Positions 1 through 8,046 of a DNA stretch of 35,423 nucleotides are shown here, one piece after another. Numbering within the stretch: the first letter of the stretch is position 1; the number at the start of each line of letters is the position of its first letter. The position numbers were made by a program, and so were the translations under genes. Origin of the DNA: Pseudomonadota bacterium (GTDB taxonomy: Bacteria; Pseudomonadota; Gammaproteobacteria; DASZBR01); assembly GCA_021777765.1 (NCBI GenBank), contig JAJYDF010000037.1, forward strand, positions 1 through 35,423. The letters run 5' to 3'. The notes below the pieces were generated by a model that saw only the letters and a program-made list of their open reading frames with translations, was not told the DNA's origin and did not search any database.

Positions 1-1
1 A

Positions 2-541
2 AGTTAAGTTGATGGTTTTGTGGGGCCTGCGCACGTCAGCATAGTCATTGGTAGTAATGCTTATCAAGCAGTCAGTCAAAAATATCAAAAACCTATTGTA
101 ATTGCAGGATTTGAACCATTAGATATGTTGCATTCCATATTGATGTTAATACAACAATTAAATTCCCATCGTTGTGAAGTGGAAATTCAATATACGCGTG
201 CAGTAAATCCTAATGGTAATTTATTAACACAAAAAATAATGGATGAAGTATTAGAGTTAAGATCACAGTTTGAATGGCGTGGTTTAGGTTGGATTCCGAA
301 TAGTGCTTTGAAAATTAAATCTCAGTATGCAGAATTTGATGCGGAATGCTTATTTAATTTACCAGGCAGTACGGGTGAAGAACATAAACAATGTGAATGT
401 GGATCGGTATTACGTGGAATTAAAAAACCTATGGATTGTAAATTATTCGCCAAAGTATGTACGCCGGAAAATCCGTTGGGATCGTGTATGGTTTCATCGG
501 AAGGTGCGTGTGCCGCTGTATATGCTTACGGAAGAAACTAA
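2..541 (+). CDS. hypD: Hydrogenase maturation protein HypD, C-terminal part (5' end outside window)
   Basis: HypD works with HypC as the scaffold on which the Fe(CN)2CO unit of [NiFe]-hydrogenases is assembled, and carries an Fe-S cluster. The visible part covers about the last 175 residues. It begins with the conserved DGF-x-GPxHVS segment (here VDGFVGPAHVS) and continues with KPIVIAGFEPLDMLHSI, a tyrosine-rich QYTRAVNPNGN stretch, and the C-terminal block with CKLFAKVCTPENPLG followed by SSEGACAAVYAYGR, all typical of HypD. Coding similarity clearly starts before the GTG at 20, so that GTG is not the true start. Reading back in frame, a TAA occurs at 5-7, immediately before the recognisable VDGF segment; at the very edge of the window this may be a frameshift, a sequencing or assembly edge effect, or a real break. 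hypE follows after a 61-bp gap containing a palindromic repeat. Confidence 0.9.
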
Positions 542-551
542 TTAATCGCCT

Positions 552-575
552 CCTTCTCCCGCAAGCGGGAGAAGG
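552..575. repeat. Short palindromic repeat, copy 1 (CCTTCTCCCGC arms)
   Basis: Arms CCTTCTCCCGC and GCGGGAGAAGG (11 bp, perfect) around a central AA, in the hypD-hypE gap. Two further copies lie at 13177-13200 and 13692-13715. The motif resembles REP-type extragenic palindromes that are common in proteobacteria. It is followed by an A-run on the + strand, not a T-run, so it is not a standard Rho-independent terminator for hypD. Confidence 0.85.
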
Positions 576-602
576 AAAAAAATGTGAAGGAATAATTTTT
601 CT

Positions 603-1661
603 ATGACAGAAATAATTACAAGCAAAAAAATTAATGGCCCCAAATTAAATATCAAATCCGGCACTATCGATTTAACCCATGGCAGTGGCGGCCGTGCAAT
701 GATGCAATTAATTGATCAATTATTTTTACCGGCATTTAATAATCAATGGTTAGCGCAAAAAAATGATCAGGCTTGTTTTAATATTATAAATGGCCGCATG
801 GTAATGGCAACTGATGCACATGTTATTTCACCCTTATTTTTCCCAGGTGGTGATATTGGTTGTTTATCGGTCAATGGTACAATTAATGATATAGTGATGT
901 CTGGTGCAACACCTTTATATTTATCAGCCAGTTTTATTTTAGAAGAAGGATTTCCATTAATTGATTTGCAGAAAATTGTACAATCCATGGCCTATGCTGT
1001 AGCCATTGCAAATGTTGCAATTATTACCGGCGATACTAAAGTTGTTGAACGCGGTAAAGGTGATGGCGTATTTATTACAACAACCGGTGTTGGATTAGTG
1101 CCCGATAACATTCATATATCGGGCGATAAAGCAAAACCGGGCGATCACATTATTGTCAATGGATATATTGGTGATCATGGTGTTGCAGTTATGTCACAAC
1201 GTAATAATTTACAATTTAATACTTCAATTAAATCGGATACCTGTGCATTACATGATTTAGTCGCTTGCATGATAAAAGCCGTTCCACAAATTCATTGTCT
1301 TCGCGATCCTACTCGCGGTGGAGTTGCTACAACTTTAAATGAGTTAGCAAAACAATCACAAGTAGGAATTATAATTAATGAAAATAAAATTCCGGTGAGA
1401 ACAGAAGTAGCCGCTGCTTGTGAATTATTGGGTTTAGATATTTTTTATGTTGCTAATGAAGGGAAATTAATTGCTATTTGTGCGCCTGAAGATTCTGCAC
1501 AATTATTATCTGTAATGCGCAATCATCCTCTTGGGATTAATGCAGAAATTATTGGTCATGTGATTAATGATCCACAGCATTTTGTGCAATTAAAGACAAA
1601 ATTAGGTGGCATGAGAATAATGGATTGGTTGGCTGGAGAACAATTACCAAGGATTTGTTAA
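603..1661 (+). CDS. hypE: Hydrogenase maturation protein HypE (carbamoyl dehydratase)
   Basis: HypE takes a carbamoyl group from HypF onto its C-terminal cysteine and dehydrates it with ATP to a thiocyanate, the source of the cyanide ligands of the [NiFe] active site. The 352-aa product has the full family length. Visible hallmarks are the HGSGGR motif at residues 26-31, the ATDAHV metal/ATP-binding region near residue 70, the GDTKVVERGKGDG segment, DPTRGG near residue 236, and the essential terminal PRIC with Cys352 as the last residue. The AIR-synthase-like fold is known for the family. The ATG at 603 follows an AAGGA ribosome site with a rather long spacer of about 11 nt. Its stop codon abuts directly on the ATG of the hydrogenase beta subunit, so the two are surely co-transcribed. 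Confidence 0.97.
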   Translation: MTEIITSKKINGPKLNIKSGTIDLTHGSGGRAMMQLIDQLFLPAFNNQWLAQKNDQACFNIINGRMVMATDAHVISPLFFPGGDIGCLSVNGTINDIVMSGATPLYLSASFILEEGFPLIDLQKIVQSMAYAVAIANVAIITGDTKVVERGKGDGVFITTTGVGLVPDNIHISGDKAKPGDHIIVNGYIGDHGVAVMSQRNNLQFNTSIKSDTCALHDLVACMIKAVPQIHCLRDPTRGGVATTLNELAKQSQVGIIINENKIPVRTEVAAACELLGLDIFYVANEGKLIAICAPEDSAQLLSVMRNHPLGINAEIIGHVINDPQHFVQLKTKLGGMRIMDWLAGEQLPRIC

Positions 1662-2810
1662 ATGACTGATAAAATAAATAAGGAATTATTTTTACCCTAT
1701 ACGCACTTACAACAATTAATTGAATTATTAAAACAGGATGGATTTAATTGTGTTGGTCCACAAGTGCGCGATGGTGCAATTGTTTATGACACTTTAAATC
1801 ATGCCGATCAATTACCCTGGGGAATCAGAGATCATCAATTACCCGGTGAATATTCTCTTGAAAGTATTCCTGACCATAAAGCATTCGCTTTTGCAAACGG
1901 CCCACAAGCTATTAAACCATTATTATTTAAAACACGAGAACCGATGTGGAAAGTGGTGCGCAATGATCAAGGAAAGTTAGAATTCATTCCTTATCAAGCC
2001 AAAGAAAAACCAATCGCTATATTTGGTGCACGGTCATGCGATTTAGTGGCGATGGCGATTCAAGATAAAGTATTTATCGCTGATAAAAATCCTGATCCTC
2101 GCTATCATGAACGGCGTGAAAAATTATTTATTATCGCTGTTAATTGTAGTTATTCGTCAGAGAATTGCTTTTGTGTTTCTGCTGGGACAGGTCCACAGGT
2201 AAGAAATCCCTTTGATATTTTATTAACAGAAATTAATAATGGATTTGTGATTAAAGCGGGAAGTGAAAATGGCAATAAAATTATTATTCAACTTAATTTA
2301 AATGATGTAACTCCTCCACAACAAAACGAAGCACAACAAAATGTGGAAAATGCCGCAAATATGCAAACTAAACGCATTCCATTGAATAATACCTCGCAAT
2401 TGCGTGATTTATTGTTTAATAACTTAGAACATCCACGTTGGCAAGAAGTTGCTGATCGCTGTTTATCTTGTGGAAATTGTACTTCTGTATGCCCCACTTG
2501 TTTTTGTCACAGTGAAATTAATCATCCTAGTATTGATGGATCAAATAGTGAACATATCAGTGAATGGGATTCTTGTTTTACTGCGGGACATAGTTATATC
2601 AGTGGCAAAATAATTCGTGATGATACACGTAAACGTTATCGGCAGTGGTTAACGCATAAAGTTGGCAGTTGGTTTGATCAATTTGATAGTAGTGGTTGTG
2701 TTGGATGTGGACGGTGTATTACTTGGTGTCCTGTAGGAATTGATATTACCGAAGAATTAGCAGCAATTTCTGGCGAAAGTAATATAATTTCTGCTAAAAA
2801 TAATAAATAG
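1662..2810 (+). CDS. hydB: Group 3b [NiFe]-hydrogenase beta subunit (HydB-like 4Fe-4S protein)
   Basis: Electron-transfer subunit of a cytosolic NAD(P)-linked hydrogenase, related to HydB of Pyrococcus sulfhydrogenase and to anaerobic sulfite reductase subunit A. The 382-aa protein has an N-terminal domain with the [12 protein letters not shown] segment (a cysteine-containing motif typical of this family) and an NCFC motif near residue 170. The C-terminal ferredoxin domain has two Cys clusters: C267-x2-C270-x2-C273-x3-C277 followed by C280/C282, and C346-x2-C349-x2-C352-x3-C356. Residues of about 205-235 form a Gln/Asn-rich stretch that looks like a lineage-specific insertion. The ATG is adjacent to the hypE stop. 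A 194-bp repeat element separates it from the gamma-subunit gene, where these subunits normally lie close together. Annotation as HydB rests on the family motifs and on the gene order that follows. Confidence 0.93.
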   Translation: MTDKINKELFLPYTHLQQLIELLKQDGFNCVGPQVRDGAIVYDTLNHADQLPWGIRDHQLPGEYSLESIPDHKAFAFANGPQAIKPLLFKTREPMWKVVRNDQGKLEFIPYQAKEKPIAIFGARSCDLVAMAIQDKVFIADKNPDPRYHERREKLFIIAVNCSYSSENCFCVSAGTGPQVRNPFDILLTEINNGFVIKAGSENGNKIIIQLNLNDVTPPQQNEAQQNVENAANMQTKRIPLNNTSQLRDLLFNNLEHPRWQEVADRCLSCGNCTSVCPTCFCHSEINHPSIDGSNSEHISEWDSCFTAGHSYISGKIIRDDTRKRYRQWLTHKVGSWFDQFDSSGCVGCGRCITWCPVGIDITEELAAISGESNIISAKNNK

Positions 2811-2816
2811 TTAATT

Positions 2817-3010
2817 GTAGCCTGGATGGAACAAAAGAAAATTATTTTTATATTACATAATTAAAGTTGATTAAAGTTTTTTATTTAAAACTACTGCGTA
2901 ATCCGTGAAATTAATTTAGCCCGGGTTACGCTGTTGGTATAAATAAATTTTATTATAAATGTCAAACTTTTCATACTATTCAATATTTTCATATGCTCCA
3001 CCCAGGCTAC
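2817..3010. repeat. 194-bp two-tier inverted-repeat element, copy 1
   Basis: Left terminal arm GTAGCCTGGATGGAACA (2817-2833) and right arm TGCTCCACCCAGGCTAC (2994-3010) are near-perfect inverted repeats. A second dyad is centred in the element: GCGTAATCCG (2896-2905) with CGGGTTACGC (2922-2931), one mismatch. The distance from each outer end to the inner dyad is 79 bp on both sides. The left arms have decayed slightly (two changes in the outer arm, one in the inner). No ORF is encoded. It fills the gap between hydB and hydG almost completely, leaving only the ribosome-binding site of the latter. Confidence 0.85.
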
Positions 3011-3043
3011 GAATTTTTTATCACAAAATTAAGGAAATAATGT

Positions 3044-3883
3044 GTGTCTAATTTAAATCATTTCATACCACTAGAGGCTGAAATCGTAGCACGGGATCAA
3101 GACTCGCCGTCTATTTTTACACTGCATTTAAAATTTATTGATCGCAACCACCATCAACTTTTTGCTTTTCATCCAGGCCAATTTAATATGGTTTATTTAT
3201 ATGGTGTAGGTGAAGTGGCAATTTCTATTGTTTCCGATCCAGATCAAAAACATTTATTTAGTCACACTATCCGCGCCATCGGCCGCGTTACAAAAGCTAT
3301 GCAAAAACTGCAAGTCGGTGATCGCATTGGCATTCGTGGTCCGTTTGGTAGAGGGTGGCCATTACATCAAGTTAAAGGAAAAGATATTTTAATTGTTACA
3401 GGTGGCCTTGGTTGTGCACCCATTGTTGGAGTCATTAATTATATTTTGGCGCGCAGAAACGATTACGGACATTTAAAAATATTACAAGGTGTAAAACACA
3501 GTGACGATTTTATTTTTCGTAAACAATATGCCATTTGGCAACAATCTCCTCATACTGAAATTCATATCGCCGCCGACCAAGCCGTTAAAAAATGGCCTTG
3601 GTATATTGGATATGTTACAGACATGATTCAATCATTAACATTTACACCAGAAAATTCCGTGGTGATGATGTGTGGCCCTGAATTAATGTTACATACGGCT
3701 ATTAAAGAATTAATGAAAAAAAATATTTCAGAAAATAATATTTATCTTAGTATGGAACGTAATATGGAATGTGGCACAGGTCAGTGTGGGCATTGTCAAT
3801 ATGGTGGATTATTTATTTGTAAAGATGGGCCTATTTTTGCTTATCCGGAAATTAAAGATCTTTTTTCAGTCAGTGGGTTTTAA
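3044..3883 (+). CDS. hydG: Group 3b [NiFe]-hydrogenase gamma subunit (HydG-like FAD/NAD(P)-binding reductase)
   Basis: Flavin reductase subunit that passes electrons between the hydrogenase Fe-S chain and NAD(P). The 279-aa protein has an FNR-like FAD-binding barrel (residues about 1-105, with RAIGRVTKAMQ and GIRGPFGRGWP), a nucleotide-binding domain (VTGGLGCAPIVGVI near residue 120 and VVMMCGPELML near 206), and a C-terminal 2Fe-2S site C243-x4-C248-x2-C251-x7-C259, the dihydroorotate-dehydrogenase-B-electron-transfer type of binding. The start is GTG at 3044: AAGGA at 3031-3035 lies 8 nt upstream and the nearby ATG at 3040 is out of frame. Upstream and downstream gaps both contain copies of the same repeat family. 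The next gene is an orphan rather than the expected delta subunit. Confidence 0.94.
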   Translation: MSNLNHFIPLEAEIVARDQDSPSIFTLHLKFIDRNHHQLFAFHPGQFNMVYLYGVGEVAISIVSDPDQKHLFSHTIRAIGRVTKAMQKLQVGDRIGIRGPFGRGWPLHQVKGKDILIVTGGLGCAPIVGVINYILARRNDYGHLKILQGVKHSDDFIFRKQYAIWQQSPHTEIHIAADQAVKKWPWYIGYVTDMIQSLTFTPENSVVMMCGPELMLHTAIKELMKKNISENNIYLSMERNMECGTGQCGHCQYGGLFICKDGPIFAYPEIKDLFSVSGF

Positions 3884-3907
3884 TTTATCTCAATTAATGA
3901 GTTAAAA

Positions 3908-4000
3908 TCCCGGGTTACGCCACGGGATTTAATAGTATTTAAATAAATATTAAATTTAATTGTTATGAATTATATTTTCATTTGGCTTCACCCAGGCTAC
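3908..4000. repeat. Two-tier repeat family, right half only (copy 2)
   Basis: The inner arm CGGGTTACGC (3911-3920) and the outer right arm GCTTCACCCAGGCTAC (3985-4000) are present with the same spacing as in full copies, about 90 bp from inner dyad to end. The left half is missing; hydG ends at 3883. The inner dyad has partly re-formed as ATCCCG..CGGGAT around GGTTACGCCA. This is a truncated copy next to the hydG 3' end. Confidence 0.75.
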
Positions 4001-4215
4001 ATCTATATAGTAAGCAGTTTTTATTTATCTTAGAGCGTTATCATTTTGATTATGATGTGATAATATTGCCAATTCATTAGATGTCGCACTATCTAGAAAG
4101 CTAATCATATTTGCATTTCATGTAGTAACATTTTCAACTGACTAATTTATTCTTTTTTAACAACTCAATTAAATTGAAATACTACACATTAAATATAATG
4201 ATATAGAGGATTAAA
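4001..4215. other. Leader region of the 491-aa orphan gene
   Basis: This AT-rich gap holds no gene. A possible extended -10 promoter TGtGATAAT lies at 4056-4064, within a short dyad TTATCA (4039-4044)/TGATAA (4057-4062), but I see no good -35. A clear ribosome site GAGG precedes the ATG at 4216. It suggests the orphan gene may be transcribed separately from hydG; this is inference only. Confidence 0.3.
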
Positions 4216-5691
4216 ATGATGAAAGAATTCATTGAAGCAAGAACGGCAATACTTAATCATATAACTCATCTTGATGACGAATCTAAGTCAGCCATAGAAA
4301 CTAAACTTAACAAATTAGAAAAATTACTCACGGAAGAAAACAAAATCCTCGCCAGACAAACATTAGCTAATGTTTTAACACTGCTATTAAAATTTATTCC
4401 ATCTACAATGACTACTGAAATAACAAGATCATTTTCGTTATATCTCATTTTTATGACTATGTTAGCGAGATATTTTCCTGAATGGGGAATTTACCAAACT
4501 CAAAAAGTTATTATTGCGCATGGTAATCAATTAAAAACGGCTATATTAGAGATAAATAATATTACAAAGGAACAAGTTGACCAAAAAATCCATGTTACTG
4601 AAGATAATATTAATAATGAAATTGAAAAATATGAAAGCAGAGAGGCTCTCATCGCTGGCGCAATAGGACATGTTGCTGGTGTTATGTTGGAATATTCCAC
4701 ACCGCTAGGCCAATTAGGAATATTCAAACCAGTAATCCAAGGCGGTTGTTCAACAATAGGTTATGGCATTGGTGCTGAAATACATTATTACCAAAAATTA
4801 GCCATGCAACGACGACAACAATCTGGACAACCACGACCTGGTTTGTCTATTAATGATCTATTAATTACCATCCGTGGTTATATAACACATGTGGATGGAT
4901 TTGCTGCTGCACTCAACGAGATAGCATCTGCCGATAATAAAAATCTATTTATTAAAAAATGTATGCATTTGGTAGATAAGGGATGGAATAATCAATTTTT
5001 ACAGATGGTCAATTTTTCAAATATTGAGGATATTTTTTTCAGAGATAAAATGGATGATTTACTTAACAATCCATTACGACGTATTTTTTCAGCCAGAACA
5101 GATTTAACCCAACAAGATGCGCCTATCATTCGTTTTTTTGTGAAATTGCAACTTTATCGATTAATTTATGAAGCTGCTGCATCAAATCAGATTGTTACTG
5201 ATTTAGCTTGGTTATGTGATGCCAAAAAAAGACTCGATGCCGAATTTAATACAATAGCAACCCAACAAAATATGACCTATAACGGTCGCGTTTTACGCAA
5301 TCAAAATGATATTAATTTGGCAGTAGCTACAGCAAAACAACAATTAAATACTTATCATAAATATTTTCCGCTTATCGCTACTTTTGCTATTTTTTATTAT
5401 CTATTCAAACCTTTCAAAGATAAACTTTCTACTGAAGCTAATATTACAATATCCCTACTAATGCTCGGCGTCGGTGTTTATTTAAATCGCACAGCAAATA
5501 CTGTCAGAGCCGCTGATCGATTTCTACGCACTGATATCCCAGCAAGAGAAAATCAACAACAAGTGATTACTAATGAGAATGTTTTAAAATTTTATCAAGT
5601 AACGCCTGTAGAGTTGCAAAAATTGCAAGAAACCTATACACAAGAAAGTGTTCAACCAATAAGACCTGATAGAAAAGATAACCTTGCCTGA
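4216..5691 (+). CDS. Orphan 491-aa protein with membrane segments, inserted in the hydrogenase locus
   Basis: I do not recognise this family. The N-terminal ~55 residues are helical and charged (coiled-coil-like, many E/K/L). Hydrophobic segments occur at about residues 68-85, in a glycine-rich region near 140-190 (GAIGHVAGVMLEY and GGCSTIGYGIGAE), and as two likely membrane spans near 375-392 (FPLIATFAIFYYLF) and 402-422. The C-terminus is polar and charged. There are no catalytic motifs that I can name. It lies between the gamma and delta hydrogenase subunits, where no such protein is found in the standard hydBGDA order, and repeats of one family lie on both sides (3908-4000 and 5703-5937). 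Two Met codons open the ORF; GAGG upstream suits either. It could be a host-interaction or inner-membrane protein of the Legionellales accessory pool, or a late insertion with no link to hydrogen metabolism. Confidence 0.8.
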   Translation: MMKEFIEARTAILNHITHLDDESKSAIETKLNKLEKLLTEENKILARQTLANVLTLLLKFIPSTMTTEITRSFSLYLIFMTMLARYFPEWGIYQTQKVIIAHGNQLKTAILEINNITKEQVDQKIHVTEDNINNEIEKYESREALIAGAIGHVAGVMLEYSTPLGQLGIFKPVIQGGCSTIGYGIGAEIHYYQKLAMQRRQQSGQPRPGLSINDLLITIRGYITHVDGFAAALNEIASADNKNLFIKKCMHLVDKGWNNQFLQMVNFSNIEDIFFRDKMDDLLNNPLRRIFSARTDLTQQDAPIIRFFVKLQLYRLIYEAAASNQIVTDLAWLCDAKKRLDAEFNTIATQQNMTYNGRVLRNQNDINLAVATAKQQLNTYHKYFPLIATFAIFYYLFKPFKDKLSTEANITISLLMLGVGVYLNRTANTVRAADRFLRTDIPARENQQQVITNENVLKFYQVTPVELQKLQETYTQESVQPIRPDRKDNLA

Positions 5692-5702
5692 TACATATAA
5701 TT

Positions 5703-5937
5703 CGTAGTCTGGGTGGAGCAATTGATGGTATCGAAAAGAATTCGTAGCCTGGGTGGAGCAATTGATGATATTGAATAGCATGATAATATTAGCCATTTAC
5801 ACTTGAATTAATTTTAGCCACAGCGTAACCCGGGGAATATTCATTTCCCGGGTTACGCCGCAGTTTTAAATAAGCATCGTTAACGAACACTTATTATAAT
5901 CTATAAATATGATTTTCAATTGCTCCACCCAGGCTAC
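5703..5937. repeat. 194-bp two-tier inverted-repeat element, copy 3, with duplicated left end
   Basis: The full element spans 5744-5937: outer arms GTAGCCTGGGTGGAGCA (5744-5760) and TGCTCCACCCAGGCTAC (5921-5937) are perfect inverted repeats. The inner dyad GCGTAACCCGGG (5823-5834)/CCCGGGTTACGC (5847-5858) is also perfect. Both outer-to-inner distances are 79 bp. A second left end (GTAGTCTGGGTGGAGCA, from 5704) lies exactly 40 bp upstream, so the first 40 bp is tandemly duplicated. It separates the orphan gene from the delta subunit. Confidence 0.88.
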
Positions 5938-5972
5938 AATTAAAGAGGATTAAAGAAGATAAGGTTTTTACC

Positions 5973-6761
5973 ATGGAAAAAATGCGAATCGCGGTACACA
6001 AATTTACTTCCTGTGATGGTTGTCAATTAGCATTTTTAAATGCGGGGGAAGATTTATTAACTCTATCCGAATTAGTCGATATTCAACATTTTGCTGAAGC
6101 AGGTAAAATCAATTTAGAAGAAAAAGTTGATATTGCATTTGTGGAAGGCAGTGTTTCTACACCAGAAGAAATAGAACGTATTAAAAGAATACGAAATAAT
6201 AGCCGTTTTATTATTACCATTGGCGCATGCGCAACTGCTGGTGGTATTCAAGCTTTGCGAAATTTTGCGCAATATCCGGATTGGTTAGCAGCAATTTATG
6301 CCACGCCGCAAACGATTCAATCATTAAATACATCTACCGCAATTTCACATCATGTTAAAGTGGATTGGGAATTATGGGGTTGCCCTGTAAACACTAAACA
6401 AGTATTAGACGCCATTCGATCATTATTATTTCATGCAACGCCAAGAATTAAAAATGATTCAGTCTGTTTAGAATGCAAACGGAAAAATAATGTTTGTGTT
6501 TTAGTTGCCAAAAAACAACCTTGTATGGGGCCTGTTACACAAACAGGATGTGGTGCTTTATGCCCTACTTTGAACCGTGCATGTTATGCATGTTATGGCC
6601 CACAAGAAAATACCAATACCACATCACTGGGTAATTGGTTTGAATATTTAGGATTTAATAAAGAAAAAATTGCACAACAATTTTTACATATTAATAATCA
6701 AGCACCCGCTTTTAAAAATGCAGGACAATATTTTAAAGGAATTAAAATTGTCAACCAATAA
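5973..6761 (+). CDS. hydD: Group 3b [NiFe]-hydrogenase delta (small) subunit
   Basis: The small subunit carries the Fe-S clusters that relay electrons from the [NiFe] site. The 262-aa product matches the length of soluble group 3 small subunits and lacks a Tat signal. It has the proximal-cluster motif SCDGCQL (Cys14, Cys17), the VEGSVSTPEE segment, IGACATAGGIQALRN, ELWGCPVN, and a Cys-rich C-terminal region with CLECKRKNNVC and QTGCGALCPTLNRACYACYGP, consistent with further clusters. The ATG at 5973 gives the conserved HKFTSCDGCQ near the N-terminus. The 3' end overlaps the large-subunit start by 14 nt, so the two are translationally coupled. Confidence 0.96.
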   Translation: MEKMRIAVHKFTSCDGCQLAFLNAGEDLLTLSELVDIQHFAEAGKINLEEKVDIAFVEGSVSTPEEIERIKRIRNNSRFIITIGACATAGGIQALRNFAQYPDWLAAIYATPQTIQSLNTSTAISHHVKVDWELWGCPVNTKQVLDAIRSLLFHATPRIKNDSVCLECKRKNNVCVLVAKKQPCMGPVTQTGCGALCPTLNRACYACYGPQENTNTTSLGNWFEYLGFNKEKIAQQFLHINNQAPAFKNAGQYFKGIKIVNQ

Positions 6762-8046
6762 TTCTGTTTCAATTAATGTACCCATACTCGCTCGCGTTGA
6801 AGGTGAAGGTGCACTTGAATTACAAATACGTAATCAACAAATAGAATCATTACAATTAAAAATTTATGAACCCCCTCGCCTCTTTGAAAAATTTTTAGAA
6901 GGTCGTAATTATTCTGAAGTATTAGATTTTGTAGCAAGAATTTGTGGTATTTGTCCTGTCGCTTATCAAATGAGCGCTACGCAAGCAATTGAACAATGTT
7001 TTGGCATTACAATTAACCCATGGGTGAGAGAATTACGACGATTATTTTATTGTGGCGAATGGTTAGAAAGTCACAGCATGCATATTCATTTTTTAGCGTT
7101 ACCCGATTTTTTGGGATTTAATTCTGCACCAGAAATGGCGAAAGATTATCCTGAACAAGTGCGGAGAGGATTACGTTTACAGTCATTTGGTAATTCTTTA
7201 ATTAAATTATTAGGTGGTAGATCAGTTCATCCAGTAGGCGCATGTGTCAGTGGTTTTTATAAAGCGCCTGAATTAACGCAAGTTGAATCATTATTAAATA
7301 TTGCTGAACAAAGATTAGCCGATTGTAGAGATTTATTAACTTGGTTAGCATCACTCTCTTTGCCAGATAATTCTCATGATTTTCTCTGTGTATCTTTATA
7401 TCACCCAACCGAATATCCATTTAACGAAGGACATATTGTTGCTGATAATGGTTTCAATATCACTAGCGATCAATTTGAAAATTATTTTAAAGAATTTCAG
7501 GTGCCTTATTCCAACGCATTACATTGTACATTACAAAATCAAACTTATTTGGTGGGCCCTTTAGCCAGAGTGAATAATTGTTTTGGCCACTTACCAGTTG
7601 AGATTCATTTATTATTACAACAATTGGGATTTAATTTCCCAAGTAAAAATATGTATCACAGCATCATCGCCAGAGCCATAGAAATTTATTATTGTGTGTT
7701 AGAAGCCATACGCATTTTAAAAAAATATAAACAACCGAAAAATTCATTTATGGAAGTTACACCACAGGCGGGTATTGGTTATGGTTGCACAGAAGCACCA
7801 CGAGGATTGTTATGGCACCGCTATGAAATAGATGAAAATGGCATCATTAAATCCGCACGCATCGTTCCACCCACCAGTCAAAATCAGGCACGTATAGAAC
7901 AAGATTTACATATTTCATTAACAAAATTGGGTTTAAATAAAAATGAAGATGAATTACGTCACTACAGTGAAATGATTATTCGCAATTACGACCCTTGCAT
8001 TTCTTGTTCCACACATTTTTTGAATTTAACGGTAAATCGATCGTGA
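6748..8046 (+). CDS. hydA: Group 3b [NiFe]-hydrogenase alpha (large, catalytic) subunit
   Basis: Catalytic subunit holding the Ni-Fe centre for reversible H2 oxidation. With the start chosen here it is 432 aa, the usual size for group 3b. The N-terminal Ni ligand motif RICGICPV supplies Cys66 and Cys69; the C-terminal motif DPCISCSTH supplies Cys417 and Cys420, with His423 as the processing boundary. Nine residues follow His423, the peptide expected to be removed by the endopeptidase encoded next. A longer reading from an ATG at 6670 would overlap hydD by 92 nt and add unrelated residues; the TTG at 6748 has AAAGGA at 6735-6740, 7 nt upstream, and gives an N-terminus just before the conserved VPILARVEGEG. 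The 3' end overlaps the protease start as GTGA. Confidence 0.95.
   Translation: MSTNNSVSINVPILARVEGEGALELQIRNQQIESLQLKIYEPPRLFEKFLEGRNYSEVLDFVARICGICPVAYQMSATQAIEQCFGITINPWVRELRRLFYCGEWLESHSMHIHFLALPDFLGFNSAPEMAKDYPEQVRRGLRLQSFGNSLIKLLGGRSVHPVGACVSGFYKAPELTQVESLLNIAEQRLADCRDLLTWLASLSLPDNSHDFLCVSLYHPTEYPFNEGHIVADNGFNITSDQFENYFKEFQVPYSNALHCTLQNQTYLVGPLARVNNCFGHLPVEIHLLLQQLGFNFPSKNMYHSIIARAIEIYYCVLEAIRILKKYKQPKNSFMEVTPQAGIGYGCTEAPRGLLWHRYEIDENGIIKSARIVPPTSQNQARIEQDLHISLTKLGLNKNEDELRHYSEMIIRNYDPCISCSTHFLNLTVNRS

Noticed and set aside
5570..5796. - strand ORFs over the end of the orphan gene and repeat
   Set aside because: They are created by translation of the duplicated repeat end and the antisense of the orphan gene.
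6670..6747. ATG at 6670 as start of the hydrogenase alpha subunit
   Set aside because: It lies within hydD and adds residues unlike any large subunit; the TTG at 6748 has a good ribosome site and the expected N-terminus.
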